DNA of 23,528 bases. It comes from Legionellaceae bacterium. Its GTDB lineage: Bacteria > Pseudomonadota > Gammaproteobacteria > Legionellales > Legionellaceae. The translations under genes and the position numbers were made by a program. Location of the stretch: NCBI GenBank assembly GCA_947504795.1, contig CANNJG010000007.1, positions 1 to 23,528 of the forward strand, written 5' to 3'. Under the pieces are notes generated by a model. The model was not told the DNA's origin and did no database searches. It worked only from the letters and a program-made list of their open reading frames with translations. Below, one piece after another: positions 22,635-23,528 of the stretch (position 1 is the stretch's first letter; each line of letters begins with the position of its first letter).

Positions 22635-23528
22635 TTAACTCTCTATAAGAACATCCATGTCTGCACCACGTGCTAGAAGAAAGGCACGACTCATCGCAAC
22701 GAGGTTAAAACATAAAATAAAAATAAGTAAATTATGTAACCACGATAGCGTAATGTAATTAAAAACAGGCAACGTCAACAGTACACCAACACACCCACCT
22801 AAGCTCAATATCAGCATTCGTTTAAGCGGCAAATTCTTGGATTGGCGCAAGAACATAACCGCGGTTAACGGTTGTTGCATTGCCCCAGCGGCCATCATAA
22901 TCGGAAAAGCGACCAACGGTGACATCGATAACAAAAACAAGACGCCCTGCACCATCGCAAATAAGCCAACCCCTACAGAAGTCAGCGCACCACAAACAAT
23001 CAAGCTCAAAAAACCAATGGCAAGTTTCCAGGAATATAAAGCCATGGCATCTCCGCCTACGGGCAATAAATGATATTGATTACTCACCAACAAAATAATA
23101 ATGAAAGAGAAGCAAAGGATCATCGCTAGGCGAATCGCTTGTTTACTCAAACGCGAAACAATTCGGCCACCCAACAAGCCCCCGATGCACGTTCCGAGTA
23201 TCAAGACGGCTAACGTGGTTAAATCGACGGCTACGTATTTCATGAAAAATAACGATTCAATCGCGCCGGGAATCAATTGAACAATGTTACACATGGCTGG
23301 AAGCTCTTCGTCTTCGAAGGTACCCAATATTTTTGCTAAAGCAATATTAACCGCAAAACTCCCAACCCCCAGGGTATCGGACATAAACGCTAAGATCCCT
23401 GAGCCGATTAAACGCAAGGTATCTGAATGCGTTAAAGCGGGTGTCGACTGCCGTTGCAGTTGGTGTATTAAGTATCCTGTAACGCTCGCGGTGAGCAACA
23501 CAATACCTATAATAATTGCAAAAATCAC
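22635..23528 (-). CDS. TauE/SafE-like membrane permease (5' end at window edge)
   Basis: 297 visible residues, with about eight hydrophobic segments, of the TauE/SafE (COG0730-like) family of proposed anion/sulfite exporters. The clear mark is the first-half loop IGSGILAFMSDTLGVGSFAVNIALAK with PAMCNIVQLIPGAIESL, and LGGRIVSRLSKQ in the next loop. The second half repeats the pattern with CGALTSVGVGLFAMVQG. The frame is open to the window's last base, where a GTG could be the start, so the true 5' end may lie outside. It ends three bases before darP and is probably cotranscribed with it. The substrate cannot be read from the sequence. Confidence 0.85.
   Translation of the reverse strand: MIFAIIIGIVLLTASVTGYLIHQLQRQSTPALTHSDTLRLIGSGILAFMSDTLGVGSFAVNIALAKILGTFEDEELPAMCNIVQLIPGAIESLFFMKYVAVDLTTLAVLILGTCIGGLLGGRIVSRLSKQAIRLAMILCFSFIIILLVSNQYHLLPVGGDAMALYSWKLAIGFLSLIVCGALTSVGVGLFAMVQGVLFLLSMSPLVAFPIMMAAGAMQQPLTAVMFLRQSKNLPLKRMLILSLGGCVGVLLTLPVFNYITLSWLHNLLIFILCFNLVAMSRAFLLARGADMDVLIES

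Noticed and set aside
1..23528. CRISPR arrays, prophage, toxin-antitoxin or defence genes.
   Set aside because: No regularly spaced repeats and no proteins of these kinds were seen among the readable genes.

Overview
The window looks like a gammaproteobacterial chromosome segment of moderate G+C, probably from the Legionellales/Coxiellaceae side. I infer this from gammaproteobacterial housekeeping pairs (recN-nadK, darP-rlmKL), a thiamine pyrophosphokinase instead of de novo thiamine genes, several permeases and fragments of insertion elements. The species cannot be named from the sequence alone.

Layout. 1-4268 (minus): recN (3' end cut off by the window edge), nadK and typA form a tight operon, with a promoter near 4316-4344. 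4464-5699: a conserved hypothetical gene converges on a YgjP-type zinc peptidase gene. 5832-6686: hslO (redox chaperone Hsp33), whose own promoter fixes its start. 6776-11691 (plus): a compact five-gene shikimate operon in the order DAHP synthase, aroA, aroK, aroC, aroB. This order and the AroA/AroC sequence features resemble the chlamydial aro cluster rather than the scattered gammaproteobacterial genes. 11775-13490: GDP-L-fucose synthase plus a family 2 glycosyltransferase, a small surface-glycan pair. 13763-13849: tRNA-Leu(CAG).

13992-17702 is accessory in character: a POT-family transporter that has lost the proton-coupling motif, a 23-residue stump of an IS3-type OrfA, a DUF2490-type outer-membrane protein and an MFS permease. 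From 17699 the housekeeping genes return: psd (minus); a roughly 450-base gap at 18557-19006; then trxA and thiamine pyrophosphokinase (plus). That gap holds a miniature inverted-repeat element flanked by 13-base direct repeats, a good trxA promoter, and otherwise nothing I can recognise. rlmKL, darP and a TauE-like permease gene (minus) close the window. The thiamine pyrophosphokinase and rlmKL genes converge on one 17-bp perfect hairpin that contains both stop codons.

How the genes work together. The aro operon runs from PEP + erythrose-4-P to 3-dehydroquinate (DAHP synthase, AroB) and from shikimate to chorismate (AroK, AroA, AroC). The two middle steps (AroD, AroE) are not encoded here. 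The fucose pair needs a GDP-mannose 4,6-dehydratase from elsewhere. The strongest candidate for something unusual is the chlamydia-like aro operon. The degenerate POT transporter and the miniature element come next. I found no CRISPR array, phage or defence system.
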